A DNA stretch of 64,000 nt from Siphlonurus alternatus (lineage: Eukaryota > Arthropoda > Insecta > Ephemeroptera > Siphlonuridae). The position numbers and the translations under genes were made by a program. Each line of letters opens with the position of its first letter. Position 1 is the first letter of the stretch. Location of the stretch: positions 19,791,856-19,855,855 of the forward strand of contig OX463780.1 in assembly GCA_949825025.1 (NCBI GenBank), given 5' to 3'. Positions 1 through 12,445 of the stretch are shown here, in pieces. The notes beneath the pieces were generated by a model, which was not told where the DNA came from, did not search any database, and worked only from the letters and a program-made list of their open reading frames with translations.

Positions 1-490
1 GAAAAGGATTATCCCCTGTAAATAGGCAACTTGCAATAACGCGGGGCTCAAAGGGTTGCCTTTTACCCGAAACAGGCAACGTGACTTAGTTAGCGGTGCA
101 TGACAGTAAAGCTAAATTGATATTTACTAAAATTTTGAAAATCAATACGCACGCACTTAAAATTTGAATACACACACAATCACTTTTAAATGTAATATGT
201 ATAAAAAAACTTTAAAATGTTCAAAAGAATGAATTACGTGTAAAAAAAAAATAATAAATACTCACAAATTTTACGTACAACATTTAAGTAGAATACTTAC
301 TGGTGACTATAACTTTTCATTGCAAAGAATCATAAAATATACAATATTTGTATTATAAAATATAAATTGATTATATATTTTTATTGACTTATTAAAAAAA
401 AAATGTTTGTAAACAATGTTAATACGATAAATACAGTTGCTGGGTAAATTTTGTTGATAATTTGGTAGTTATTATTTCTTAGAACGGCTG
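1..490. other. AT-rich stretch, 3' side of candidate gene Z
   Basis: No coding region is seen here. A TTTATT at 380-385 reads AATAAA on the minus strand, about 105 bp beyond the stop of the candidate minus-strand gene that ends at 491, and could be its poly(A) signal. Confidence 0.4.
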
Positions 491-1542
491 TTATGCCCGC
501 AGCTTTTCGTACCAGTGGTTAGATGATCTCAGCAAGTCTTCTCCTCCACTGGGGGGCGGGCGGGTGGCCTTGGAGCTCGCGTGCTCCTCGTTAGCCGCCT
601 CCTCCTCTGCTGTCAGCCAGCCACCAACACTACAGCACCTCCACCTCGTCGCTGTGTGCACCTCCTAACACCTTTGTCACATTCGGCACCTGTCACCTGA
701 TCAACAGATCAATTCAAATTATATAAGTGTGTGTATGATGGAACTTATGAAAAAAAAAATCGTACAAATGCAAATGCATGGGAAACGTGAAAAGTATTAT
801 GTATTATACAATATTTATATATATTTTATATATTATGAATGTGCGAGAGTAGTAGTTCATTTTTGACCTTGCAGAATTCAAAATGATAAAAGAAAAAATA
901 AAAAAAAAATCACATAAAAAACTATATTTTTCTCAATTCATCATAATTATAATCTAATTAGTAATGTGGTTATATATAATTATCATAATATAATGATATT
1001 GTTGTTTTACAAGTTAATTAAAATTTAAATTATTGTTGTCAAAAGGTAATTAAAGCAGATTCGATCAATAAATTAAATATATTTCTGTGCATGCAAAGCT
1101 AATTTTAAAATATATTCTAACTATTTTAAATTAAAAATAAGCTCCGACCTTATATAATTAATCCCACACTTTTTATCATTGCGTTAACGTGTAGTTTCTT
1201 TAATTTTTAAAGATTTTTTCTCTATTAAAACTGACGCTTTTATTCGTTGCTACAAAAATTACCGCCAAAAATTATAATCCTTGAAAAATTTATTACTACC
1301 AATAAACCGATAAAATACTTACAATTTTTCTTTACAAGATATTAATTATAATCATGATTCGAGGTCGTTATTAAGAAAATAGAAATTCGATTAATGCACT
1401 CCAAGAAATACGAAAAAGCAAAATGCATTAAATTTACTTTAATATTTTCATATTATACAGCTGTCACAAAAATAATTAAACGTGTCCTCGAGTTAAGTCG
1501 AACGACTGCACAGGGATGACGTTGCGCAAGCGGACTTACCAT
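491..1542 (-). CDS. Candidate very small two-exon gene Z (58 aa, unknown function)
   Basis: Possible minus-strand gene, not recognised. Exon 1 would contribute only its start codon at 1542-1540, directly before a GTAAGT donor. Exon 2 (664 to 491) then runs open in phase 0 to TAA. The start context is good (GGC ATG, then G after splicing) and an in-frame TGA lies upstream. The 58-residue product starts M-E-V-H-T-A-T-R-W, has an acidic middle (AEEEAANEEH), a proline patch (RPPPSGGED) and ends NHWYEKLRA. It has no membrane segment. Exon 2 is GC-rich in third positions and sits in very AT-rich DNA, as real exons here do. The acceptor has a poor pyrimidine tract, and the frame is closed by a TAG just before it. 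The two islands could instead be a non-coding RNA or a promoter. Confidence 0.27.
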
Positions 1543-1730
1543 GCCACGCCCACCTTCCTTGCAGTGCGATGATCACCAAGTGCAGCACCTCGCGTAGAGC
1601 TCACGGTAAGAGCCGCGCAACAACCAACATCACGACACGAATTCCTCGCGTCTGGCGCTCGCTACGTGAGGAGCTGATGGGAGCAACAGATAGCACGTAA
1701 GCTAGCCTTGAAGCGAGTCTGTAATAATAA
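1480..1730. promoter_or_regulatory. GC-rich island, possible promoter and 5' exon of gene Z
   Basis: This island of about 250 bp stands out from flanking DNA of roughly 75-80 percent A+T. It holds a minus-strand GTAAGT donor at 1539-1534 and the start codon proposed for gene Z. A plus-strand GTAAGA also occurs near 1605, but no coding exon fits it. Read as a promoter or 5' UTR island by composition only. Confidence 0.3.
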
Positions 1731-4700
1731 TAAAAAAAGCTGGTGGACCACATCTTCTCTTAAAACCCAGCCTTCGAGCCTACAATTTTATCTTATAAGC
1801 ACCATGCGGTGACATGGAATTACTTATTTGACCTTTTATAATATATATACTTCTGAGAAAAAAAAATATATATATTATAATATTTAATATACATTTTTTG
1901 TTTCCCCAGTAAATTGAAATGTTTGTATTTTAATTTTTTGTCCACTTCCAAATTTAGATTTATTTTATTTTACCGTATATAAAGTTTTTATGCATATAAA
2001 AGACTATATATTTTCTTCCCTCTGGTGTACGTTTCCTGGAGCGAAATTTCACGGTCAAGCACCCGAACTTCCGATTATTAATTAAACAGTTAAGTTCACA
2101 TCACTATCTCAACGCCGCTTATCAATAAGATTGTTTTTAATATTTGAAGTGACAGATTTGAGGAATGTAAATAAACATGTTGTGATATATATGACCCTTT
2201 TTTTTATAATTAATTGTGTTGAAACTTTACTGTTTACACCTTAAATGAACCACAAGATAAACATTAAAAATAAAATATAATGAAATTGAGGGAGTAATAA
2301 ATAATGAAAAAAAGTCAATTATAGAGCAACAGTTAAAATTAAGTTCACATGGTAAACTGCTATATATATATATATATAATTATATGCTTCCCATCTCATC
2401 CAAAAATATGAATAATTAATAGCGCCAGCCCGCTTCTCTTCTCAAATTTGCAAATCTGCAACGTCCTTTCTTCCATTTGTTCATGAAGACATACAATGAA
2501 TGAATAAATTACTTTAATTAAATTACTAAAAAATCAGTCAGAACTCGATACAGCAGGACCTATACAGTATATTATAAATACTTAAATTTTTATACTAAAC
2601 GAAAATCATTTCAGCAGACTATAATTATTACAGAATATTAATATACCAATTAATTCTCTGTAATTATTATAACTATCAAATCTGATTAAAACCATCACAC
2701 CGTCTTTATTGCAGCTCAGTAAATTTCAGCTGTGCTCAGATAATCAGATTGTCCTTTTTATAATAATTGTTTCAATCAAAATTTCAAATCGTCCTTAAAA
2801 TCTTATAAAATTTTCTAATTGGACCGTAAAGTATTGGAGGGATTGTATATTTTAAAAAAGGGGTGTTCGTATAAAGATAAAGTTTATATATAAACCCTGA
2901 ACTGTGTAGATTTTCTGCACAGTTGCCTTAAATATGCATCATGCACTTAATTACAATTATAGATAAAAGGTCAATCGTGCAGGAAATGGGCAGTGTTTAT
3001 GAACAGACCTAATACTATATAATAATAATAAAAAGTTAATAACTTAACTTAATAATAATGAAGTTACTTCAACTTCATATGACATAGACTGATTCGAAAC
3101 GTCATAACATAACTGACCACCCTGACAAACCGTTTCAATGAATCATGTGTCACGATAATAAATAATAACACAATTCTCTGATCTCTCCTTGAAATCTTGG
3201 CAAAGTTCCAAGTAACGCTAATGTGACATTTCTGTTATGACAGAAAGAAATATTATCACAATCTGCTTACATGCATGCAGAGTACTTTAACTTTCATCTA
3301 TGAATTATTGTACACTTACAATTAATTAATGTTACAACTCTAACAAGCAACGAAGTGAGCCGATGAACTCCCATATATAATTATATTGAATAGCCTGAAC
3401 ACCACTGGAACTAAATATAAATAAAAACTTTTATGTTAATTTTTTATTCAATTTGTGTATTTTTTTTTATTTTTTTACAAGGATATACACCCCTACGAGC
3501 TTGTGGAGCTCGAGGTGGAGTAATGGGTATCACTGCACTGGGTAGAAAGCAAGACAAATTTACCCCAGAGAGGGAGTAACTTAATTTTTACTTGAAACGG
3601 TCACCCATCCAAGTATTAGCTTGACTTCGGTGATCTAACGAGAACCGGTCAATGCACTGCATGCGTCACGCTTAGTAATGTATACATCAATAACATGGAA
3701 CTGAATGGAGCAGCTATTATAAAATGCAAAAAAAAAAGAGAGAATTATGTTGTTTTCTGTTTTACAAAATAATACTAACATTAATTTTATTTTCACAGTG
3801 CAGCTAAAAATATTATTGAAATATAATATAAAATAAAAGGCACACAAAGATGAATTCCCTTTTCAGATTATATTTTAACGAAACTGTAGAATTATATTTA
3901 CTAGCTAAACCCTGTATTACACGATACAATGTTGCATAACATTTTTCCTTAGAAGAAAATTTAATCTCAATTAATACTTAATACAATTAAACAAATGAAT
4001 TTGAAGTTGTCTTGTAAGGAAAAATTGTTTTCAAAATTGCACCGTGGCTTAAAGTTAAAGTATATAGACTTATTTTTTATTAATGTAATTGTAACTATTT
4101 CATGGTAAAAAATTAAAATAAAAATAACAATTTAAAAATATTGAATAAATCGTCGTTTTAACACAATAACCGGTACGTATATATAATGATTAAATATCAT
4201 GCATTTTCATGCATGCTGACGTTGCATGGAGTTTGAAAGTATTTTCATCGAGAACGAAGATTCTGAAAACAAAGCAACATTCCCAATAAAATTAATAAAT
4301 ATATAATACAGCAACAAAATATTGCATCAAATAATACTATATGCATGTACGTATAGAGGTGGCGTCAATCTTATACCAGAATATATGTAATTGTTTCAGT
4401 AACGTTAATTGTTATTTCTTCTTACAAACCAGGTTTATTGCCTTCAAGGCAGTCTATCTATATATCCAAATCGATACGCTACAATTTAGTAATCAAAAAA
4501 CGTATAGTTCAATAACCTCAAGTACTTGACTTGAGGTCGGCTCTTTTGATGTCCGTGCCACAAGAAACCACCAAACCTCCTGGCCTGCTGTCATCTCTGT
4601 TCGGGTGTTTCCGAGAAAATTCGGACCAATGAGGATTTAGGTAGTAAAATTTCCGCCAGTTAAAAACAGCGTTGGAAATCTGATGGTGCTCAATTTGATG

Positions 4701-5339
4701 TGGTAGTTGTAGTTCTTTACGTTCTACCGCGCACGTCTTTCTTTCATGTGGGAAGCCCACGTCAACAATCGCGTAACAATCACTCCTCCCCAACCTCCCA
4801 ATTCTTCTAACTATCAAAGCAGTGCTGCTGGTCATCTGTGAGTATAGTGCAACAAACAAAAAAATAAGTGGATTTTTTTTGTTACTTTTTTATTTGTGTT
4901 GTTATTTTTTCTTATTTTCTTTTAATAAAAAATACATATATAATTACATAAAAAAAACTAAATTGTATTATATGCTTAAAATCTAAAGATATCATTGAAA
5001 CAATTAAAGTTTGAATAATGTACAGCAGAAACATCTTATGGAGCTTACTTTATTATATTAATTGAACAGGCTTCTGTTTACCACTATATATTAAGGAGAG
5101 AGAGAGAATGTTAAATTAAATATATTACTCATTTATATGATTATTATTATATATTTATAACATGAAATTATTTGATATAATATTATAATTATATACTGTA
5201 TAATTGTATACAGTATATAAATTATATAATATATCATGCTTTATATATTATACTTAATTTAATTAAATAATCTGCTATACTATATTTTATTTTACATGCC
5301 CATTCAATCACCTCAAAATTTAGATATTTATATACGTCT
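1731..5339. other. Intergenic AT-rich DNA
   Basis: I see no gene here apart from a 5S-derived SINE remnant (3457-3672) and an unexplained open stretch on the minus strand (4860-4518). The latter starts beside a short hairpin (cctcaagt/acttgagg near 4515-4535) and matches no family I know. Confidence 0.5.
3457..3672 (-). repeat. 5S-rRNA-derived SINE, internally deleted copy
   Basis: Read on the minus strand, the element starts near 3672 with a head related to the 5S rRNA internal promoter, including GATCACCGAAGTCAAGC and the remnant ACTTGGATGGGTGACC. It ends in a T-rich run on the plus strand (its poly(A) tail) next to the shared 3' motif TGTATATCCTTGTAAAA. Compared with the copies at 25460 and 44256, it has lost about 150-200 bp of the middle. 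Confidence 0.7.
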
Positions 5340-5579
5340 ATTTTCTTATGATGATTCGAACGTAACCCACATTCCCTGTGGTGACCACATTGCTGAGTCC
5401 ACATTAGTCACGTGACTCCTCCTCTAGGTAACCATGACGACCCACGAGATAAGACGAGCTGAGATAAGACAGGAGAATCCTCGTCAGGGCGTCGTCATCT
5501 CCACACTCGCCGAGAGGAAAGTGCGCTCAATCAATTGTCGCTCCATCACCGCACCTTTCTGTAACAACAATTTACAAAT
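5340..5579 (+). promoter_or_regulatory. Promoter and 5' UTR island of gene A
   Basis: This GC-richer block lies directly before the gene A start codon. Visible motifs are a palindromic E-box TCACGTGA (5408-5415), two GATA-type motifs AGATAAG (5447-5453 and 5462-5468) and an imperfect X-box-like GTAACCATGACGAC (5428-5441) about 150 bp before the ATG. Sites are inferred from motif matches only; no TATA box is evident. Confidence 0.4.
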
Positions 5580-8500
5580 ATGCGGCTAGTAAGAGGATTT
5601 GCTGTGTACACCGTGGTGTCTTTAGGTAAGTGGAGTTTCATTAATTATTGTACTAAAATAGTTTGTAAATATATTTAAATATTATTTATAGGAAAGGATT
5701 ATATATGATGGTGCGTTAATGGTGCTTTTATAAATAAATTATTAAATTGTGTCTATGCCAAAAATTTACTGAAATAAATTGTTAAATAACAAATTATATT
5801 TCTTATTATATATATGTATCATTCAATCAGTATAAATTATTTCTTTAATTTCAAACGTATTCTAAACAAATTATTGCAAGTAAAAATAGAAAAAAATATA
5901 TATTACTTTCTTTTCCAAAATGTAAAATAAACTTTCTCTTGAATTTTCAATTTCTAGAATACCAATTTTAAATTACATCAAAATTAGATCATTATGAACT
6001 AAATGCTATTTTAATGGAATTTCAAGAAGAACTTTTGACTTCCAAATACACTTTGACATCATATGAATTAATAAATGGTATAATATACTGTTTTTCCAAA
6101 TTAGCAAAATTTATATATGAACTTTTTATTATGTATTTATTTAACTGTAAAAAATTTATATGGGAAATTATTGAGTCGTTGTTGCACTTATTGCAGTTTA
6201 TTATTATAGTTGCTTGCAGTAGTATTTTATATTTCTTTAAAAAATATAAAAAATTCTCGTTAATAATCACGCTAAACATTTTGATCATTCCATACCATAA
6301 TTCATAATAATAATTATTATATTAATAATTCAATTTTTAATCTTTGTCTTGCAATTATATGTTTAATTGATTTAATTTTAAAGCTGCATGACATTAAAGA
6401 ATTAATCTCACAGTATAAAATCTCCCTTCCTTTTGTAATAGTATATATAGAGTTAAAAAATATTTTAATTTTCATGCTTTTAATCAAATGCATGCAAAAC
6501 CAACTTTAAAACTCTAAATTATTGCATAAAATTCAAGCATATTTTAGACATGATTCAGCTCATGTTTCAGGAATGATGGAAGTGCGTGTTAGAAAAGTAG
6601 TAATAAAACACGTCATTGTAGATATGACACGCCTTGTCTCTGTTTATGACCTTTGCAGACGGTGCCACTATTAGCAGGAGGCAAGTTAGAGCAAACCTAA
6701 AACGTTATAACATCCAGGATCATCAGTTTTCCCATCAGTACTAAGCTCCTTATCGTGGTGTTGCTCAACTTTGCGAAAGTTATTTGTCAAAATAGAGCCA
6801 TTTTATCCACAACATTTAAGACATATACACACAGCCATGGAGTTGCCACAAAATATACATTATTTAATCCCTAAATTTGATGATATTGTAATGTAATGAA
6901 GTAGAAGAAATTATTAACTATTATTAAATGGTTGAAATTTTAATCGATTATTATATACAAATAAAAAAATAATAAATTTGAATTCATAAATATAATCATG
7001 AAATTGTTATTTATGTGACACAATGTGAAATATATTTTATGTGATGGCTGATGAGTAACTATATGATCTAATTGTGAAATATCTTGTCATGACAGTTAAA
7101 TAATGCAAAATATTTAGCAAATAATAATAAAAATAAAATAAAACAATTCAATATTGTGATCGTGAAGTTTATTTGAAAGTATTACTATATTATATATGTA
7201 GATTAAATTTTCATAACGTATCAATGGCATTTTCTTACTAATAATTTAAATTTTCCGATTTTCATGTAATTATTATTTTTTTCTAGAAATCACTTTGTTT
7301 TAATGTTATTTTGTTTATTTTTTATTATTATTTTTTTTTTTTTTACAAAATATTGCAAATCATATTTTTGATGCCTGCATGTGTTTTTTTTTAATCTAAA
7401 AAAAAAAAAATAAATTTGCTAAAAAAACATTTATTATTTCATTTTCAAATTTTGTATAATGCTTAAAATGACTTTGTATTATATATATATAACCCAGGCC
7501 CTTCTTTATATAACACGGTGTAATATGGAAGGTCCTGCATGCAGGGTGTATCCCGATACCTCTTACAAATAAAGTACAATGTACGCTCCGGGATATATTC
7601 CCTCAAATAGTATTGTTCGAGCAATACATTGACGCTTGATCAGGGAATTTATCCGGGGCGACGACTGTACGCCATCAATTTTATAATCATCATTTCTGAT
7701 TACACATTTTCCTTGAATGCGACTCACGTAATGAATGACCTTCGTTTGATATTGATGTGAATGAGTCAGATATTTGAATACTAGAAGGTGTCACGTACGT
7801 GTTATAGAATAGAATGACGACACAAACTGGTCTGATTGATTTCAGTACTCCTGTCCGTGCTTATGGATGGGGTGGAGGGAAGAAGAAAAATCTTGCGAGG
7901 ACGTAAAACCATTACCCGGACCTACTACAGTAAGTATCTATGAAAGCAAAACTTAATTGTATCGCGACTGTTTTCTTTCTATTAAGGTAGAAATAACACG
8001 CCCAATGTTAATAAAAATCCCATTCATGAAAATTATGAAAAAAATTTAAAATGCCTTATCAGAAGGTAAAATATCAGCTATACAAAAACGAGCTAGTTTT
8101 TGAGTTATTAACTTTTAAAGTTGACTAATGTAACATGGAAGTTCCATTTCTCCATGTTACATTAGTGAACTTTAAAAATTAATAACTCGAAAACTAGCTC
8201 GTTTTTGTGTACCTGATATTTTAGCTACTAATAAGGTATGTAAAGGAGAACAATTTAAATTTTTTTCATAATTTTCATGAATGGGATTTTTATTAACATT
8301 GGGCGTATTATCTCTACTTAAATATATTGACGAGTAAATTGTTTTGCCATCAGAAAAAACGGAGTATTAGGTTGAATGAGATATCCTTATTCACGTCATC
8401 CTTTGAGTTTATGTATTGAATTTTGTTGCGTGTTTTTTCACTAAAAAACAAAAAAAATATCATTAAATATTGTTGTTATTAGTGCATTAATTTACTTAAA

Positions 8501-10759
8501 TGTCCTGCGAGCAGAGTTAGAAAAATAATCAGTAAATGGGGGAGGGATGGAGAAGACAGCAGAGACGGAGCACTTTTCATCAGTATTTCGTTCTGTTCTG
8601 TTATACTGGAACAAAATCAGAGAGGCTCTATAACCCACTCACAAATTTCCTTTTATGCCAAGGATGATCGAGTATAACGAGGATGACGTATACCGAGTAT
8701 CAAGAGGATGAAATAGAGAGTATCACGAGGATAGGGCATCCCTCTGCCTAGCTATTATTATCCTCGTGCAAATCCTTACCTGCCTACTTAAGATTTATCA
8801 AGCTTATTTATTATTTAGAAATTACAATGTATCGTAATTAAAATAAGGGAGAGAATTTTGTTATTATATAATATATAATATTAATTGACATTAATCTGTA
8901 ACCTTTTAAACCGGGAAAATATTGAGTAATTTTAGTATTTTCAATAAACGAAAGAATCATAAAACCGAAATATCCCTCAGCTTTTATACTTTTGAACTTC
9001 ATTCTTCACAACATAACTTTTTAAACGAATCAAATTATTCTTTGCAATTAATTAATTAATAAATCGTGGAAATAAAAACGGTTGTGTAGCCAATATAAGT
9101 GTTTTAAAAATAGAATTATAAATATATATTTATTGTACACAGATAATAATTATTGGTTGCGATTCACGAAAGAGTTACCCAGAAAGTTATCTAGCTTATC
9201 AATTTTTTAGCCTCTTTAATTGCTTTTCTTTGAGTTGTTTATCCAATGTTCCATAATCGATGCAGGAAAATCCATATGTTTATCGTTATCATTTAAAGTT
9301 GAACGTACGTTCTTTAATCAATCATGTATAATAACCACGGTGACACGGTGACACCCGAGAGCTAAATCAATTCTCAGTTATCAGGCTGTACGATTGGAAA
9401 TGAAGTGATAATTAAGTCTCTGTAATCAAAACAAGCCATTCGGGAGACAATTAAGCATGGAGCACTAATTATTGCTTGTTATGATTGTTAAGAATTAATT
9501 ATGAACAAAAGAACTCGCGTGCTTTTCCAATATTTTGTAAAATAAATTGTTTCATAAGAAAAAAATCTTATATTATCTCATTGTATTTATGAAGTAAAAA
9601 ATGAATAATTGTTCATCTGCATGCACTATTGGTTTGGTATAGTTAATATTTGTTTTAATATACATCAATTTTGAATAAAAAAAACTATTCTTATCAGTTA
9701 ATAACTACCAAAAACAATTTTACATGCTTTAATATATAAAGCTCCTTAAATAGCTATAGGATACTGATAACATTGTGTTTTATTTGAATGTAGGATTTAT
9801 ACAATTTATTTTAAAAGAAAACGTATAAAATAAATATATTTAATTGTTATCTCCAGCTATCTCAAAGCATGTGTTACCTCGAATCTTCAAACCAACTTAC
9901 TGGATGTTTGTTCGTAGAAGATTCAATACTGCCAGAGGGCAGCTTTATTACAAAATTTTTAAATTTGTTTGTATTTTTGACGTACTGTAGTTTTGATGAA
10001 ATTCTAAATCTTTTCATCAAATAATCTGATGTAGCTCACAAGAACTTACAAAGAGAGGACCCTTGATTACAAAATCAATATTAAACTGTTAGTATAGTAA
10101 AAGTAGTTTGGTTAATACTTGGTAGCTAAAAACATCTAAAAGTTTGTTACAAGTTAGATAACGACCATTTGACCTTTATATTTTACAAAGTCGGTGTTTC
10201 TTTCTCATTCCCAAATTCCAGATATAATTTATACCATTGTGTTATATAAAAAAATGATCTCATCTCTCATGAACTTTTTTTTTTTAATATTGATTTCAAA
10301 AGTTTTTTCACTGAATAAGGGGGATTATACCAAACCTATATTATATTATATTGATTGTAATAAATCTAGCAACCCGTGCAGTCCTGATGACTTTGTTTGT
10401 GTCTTTCTCCCTCGTCCTTCCCGAGCTGATGCTGAACGCCGCGCGGAGTTATCTTGTGCAGTACTATAGCTGTTCGTGGATTTGAACCGCCTATAGATAA
10501 GCTTGAATGGAGTATCGACCTCATTTTTTTTATTGCAGAAACGGATAGAGGGTGCAAAGTTATGCTATACCCTGATTTTTTTTGTAGTGATAATGTTAAT
10601 GTGTTTGTGTCCCCAGAGCCCCCAGCAATCCCCGCCTGGTCCATCGTGTTGATCGTGGGAGGAGTCATCGTGCTGTTTGGGGCCGGGCTGTACTTGGTGA
10701 TGAACCGCTTCGTGCTGGGCAGCAGTGACGAGTCGGAGCGAGAGTACCTTGGACCCTGA
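5580..10759 (+). CDS. Gene A: small type I membrane protein, 90 aa
   Basis: CDS join(5580..5625, 7846..7929, 10617..10759); both introns are phase 1 with GT-AG ends (2220 and 2691 bp region sizes, second starting at 7930). Exon 1 encodes [15 protein letters not shown]. Exon 2 completes a signal peptide ([12 protein letters not shown]) and adds a basic ectodomain of about 20 residues ([16 protein letters not shown]). Exon 3 carries a single TM helix (about residues 51-71, [17 protein letters not shown]) and a short tail [13 protein letters not shown] secreted N-terminus and cytoplasmic C-terminus are inferred. The tail ending resembles that of gene D, and the exon and phase layout is shared with B, C and D. 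An AATAAA at 10996-11001 follows the stop by about 240 bp. The start has A at -3. Not recognised from any named family; function unknown. A TTAA-flanked palindrome lies 56 bp after exon 2. Confidence 0.72.
7575..7680. repeat. Imperfect inverted repeat in gene A intron 1
   Basis: The segment around ACGCTCCGGGATATATTCCCTCAA is mirrored about 50 bp on by TCAGGGAATTTATCCGGGGCG. It may be a decayed palindromic element. No target duplication was found. Confidence 0.3.
7986..8317. mobile_element. TTAA-flanked palindromic MITE, copy 1
   Basis: This 332-bp element is nearly palindromic along its length. Left end GGTAGAAATAACACGCCCAATG is mirrored at the right end, and the arms meet near 8140-8160. 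TTAA flanks both sides (7982-7985 and 8318-8321), the target duplication of piggyBac-type transposition. It has no coding capacity. It lies in gene A intron 2, only 56 bp downstream of the exon 2 donor. Confidence 0.75.
9070..9149 (+). repeat. Short dispersed repeat, copy 1
   Basis: About 80 bp beginning AAATAAAAACGGTTGTGTAG is repeated in the same orientation at 12281-12362, with only small differences in the A+T-rich 3' part. Origin unknown; a SINE or MITE fragment is possible. Confidence 0.55.
10370..10500 (-). repeat. Possible tRNA-like SINE fragment
   Basis: On the minus strand, GGCGGTTCAAATCCACG (near 10490) resembles a pol III B box. A GC-rich body of about 110 bp follows, ending near 10370 at an AT-rich tail. 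No clear A box is present and there is only one copy here, so this is a weak call. It lies in gene A intron 2, just before exon 3. Confidence 0.3.
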
Positions 10760-10995
10760 ACATTTTCATTCATCGTTTTACATTGATAAAGCCCTGCAGT
10801 ATAACTTTGAATATAATTAAATATATAAAGATCATAAGCTAAAATGCCAGATAATTTGCCAAGAAGACTACCTTGCAAGTTTTAGTATAATAACTCTTAT
10901 TAGAAAATTGGAATTGTCTGGTATTGGAGCTGATGATCGTAATGAAATGTTAAATGTTTCAAAAAATATATAGATTCAGAGTAATTACTACTTTA

Positions 10996-11001
10996 AATAA
11001 A
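10996..11001 (+). terminator. Poly(A) signal of gene A
   Basis: AATAAA lies about 240 bp after the gene A stop codon and is the first such hexamer downstream. Confidence 0.5.
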
Positions 11002-12178
11002 GTATACCTCTCACTTAAATGAATTTTTTAAAAGTTAATTTATACATTTATTGTTTATACTGTCTTGTTTACAAGAAATCTATTTCTTATTTTCAAATAA
11101 CAGGATTATCCGTTTCTTTATTATTTCACCTGCACTGTACTGTACATAAAAATATTACGTAAAAAATAATTTTCTTATTAAGTATAATATTTAAATATTT
11201 CATTTCAAATATTTAAATATTTTAAATAATTAAATATTTTATTGCAAATACTATAAAAATATTTCAAAATTTTTTTTATTATTATTTAAACCAAGTATTT
11301 TCATCACGAATTATTATTCTCAAATATTTAATGAAATGATTTAAATTATAAAGATTAATTTAGTTTTTTTTTTTTTTGCACTATTGTTATTGTTCATAAA
11401 CATTTAACACGTACATCATAACTCCCATTAAAAAAAACATTACTCCCACTTGGTTTTAATACATTTCAAACTGAAAATGTAGTGTTATGTCATTTTTTCT
11501 AATTAAGATAATAATTGTGTGTTTTAGGTTCAATTTTTGTACTTTTGTGTGATGTTATTGAAATAAAAAAACAGAAAACTATTAAACTTAATTTAAAGTT
11601 TCCTTTTTTTTTTTTTTTTAATCTTCTTAATATTTTTACGATATAATATACCAAATTAAAACTGCAGTGTATATCCTGGTATCAAAAGAAAGGAAACATA
11701 TAATTTACACTTTTAAGTAGACGCATATAAGAAAAACACATTTTGTTCAGTGACTACTAATAATGCAATCAAGGTTGCATGCTAATATTGGAAAATCATT
11801 ATCGTTTGATATTTAATATTTGAATAATAATTTCCTTGATTCAAAATTGGTTAGATTGAGTATTTTGAGAAATTATGACGTGATCTACTTGCAAGCTTTG
11901 TGAAATATTGATTCAGATTACGTGTTGTATGCAGTTGTTACGTCACACTGCTTTGTCAGGAGATAAGCTTATCTTCAGTTGCACCATAAACAAGCATGCA
12001 GCTAGGCTGGTGTAATCTGGGGCCAAGCAAACAAACAATAAACTCTCGCCTACAGCATTATCAAGAGCGGGGATCTTCCATTAATAGCCTGGGAGGAGAT
12101 CGTTCCAAATATATATATAACAACAACCAATTCCCCTAAACAAGATAATCATTATAGTAAATCGATCCTCAATTCCAA

Positions 12179-12199
12179 TCTCTCTCTCTCTCTCTCTCG
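12179..12199. repeat. (TC)n microsatellite
   Basis: Uninterrupted TC dinucleotides, about ten units. Confidence 0.9.
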
Positions 12200-12280
12200 C
12201 TTGGTCCACAATATATACAACGTCTCAATAGCAATTGAAAGCTACGTATTCTTACGCCGTCTCTTTAAAGCCTATATCTT

Positions 12281-12362
12281 GAAAATAAAAACGGTTGTGT
12301 AGCCAATATAAGTTATTTAAAAAATATATAGTTATAAATATATAATTATTGTATACACATAT
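12281..12362 (+). repeat. Short dispersed repeat, copy 2
   Basis: Second copy of the repeat at 9070-9149, sharing ACGGTTGTGTAGCCAATATA and the following A+T-rich stretch in the same orientation. Confidence 0.55.
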
Positions 12363-12378
12363 AAATATTTTATATATT

Positions 12379-12382
<4 letters not shown>

Positions 12383-12441
<59 letters not shown>
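12383..12441. repeat. (TA)n microsatellite
   Basis: Nearly pure TA repeat of about 58 bp. Confidence 0.95.

Positions 12442-12445
<4 letters not shown>

Noticed and set aside
3482..3665. A functional 5S rRNA gene
   Set aside because: Only the promoter region resembles 5S rRNA. The body and poly(A) tail are those of a SINE.
4518..4860. 113-residue open frame on the minus strand
   Set aside because: No recognised domain, no splice or promoter context. Its region looks like a decayed repeat that begins at a small hairpin. Kept only as a remark.
6655..6720. Possible exon after a TTTGCAG acceptor in gene A intron 1
   Set aside because: No donor in phase and no signal-peptide continuation. The exon at 7846 fits in phase, length and content.
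10366..10878. 170-residue minus-strand frame over gene A exon 3
   Set aside because: It is antisense to a supported exon and crosses a repeat; open because of composition.
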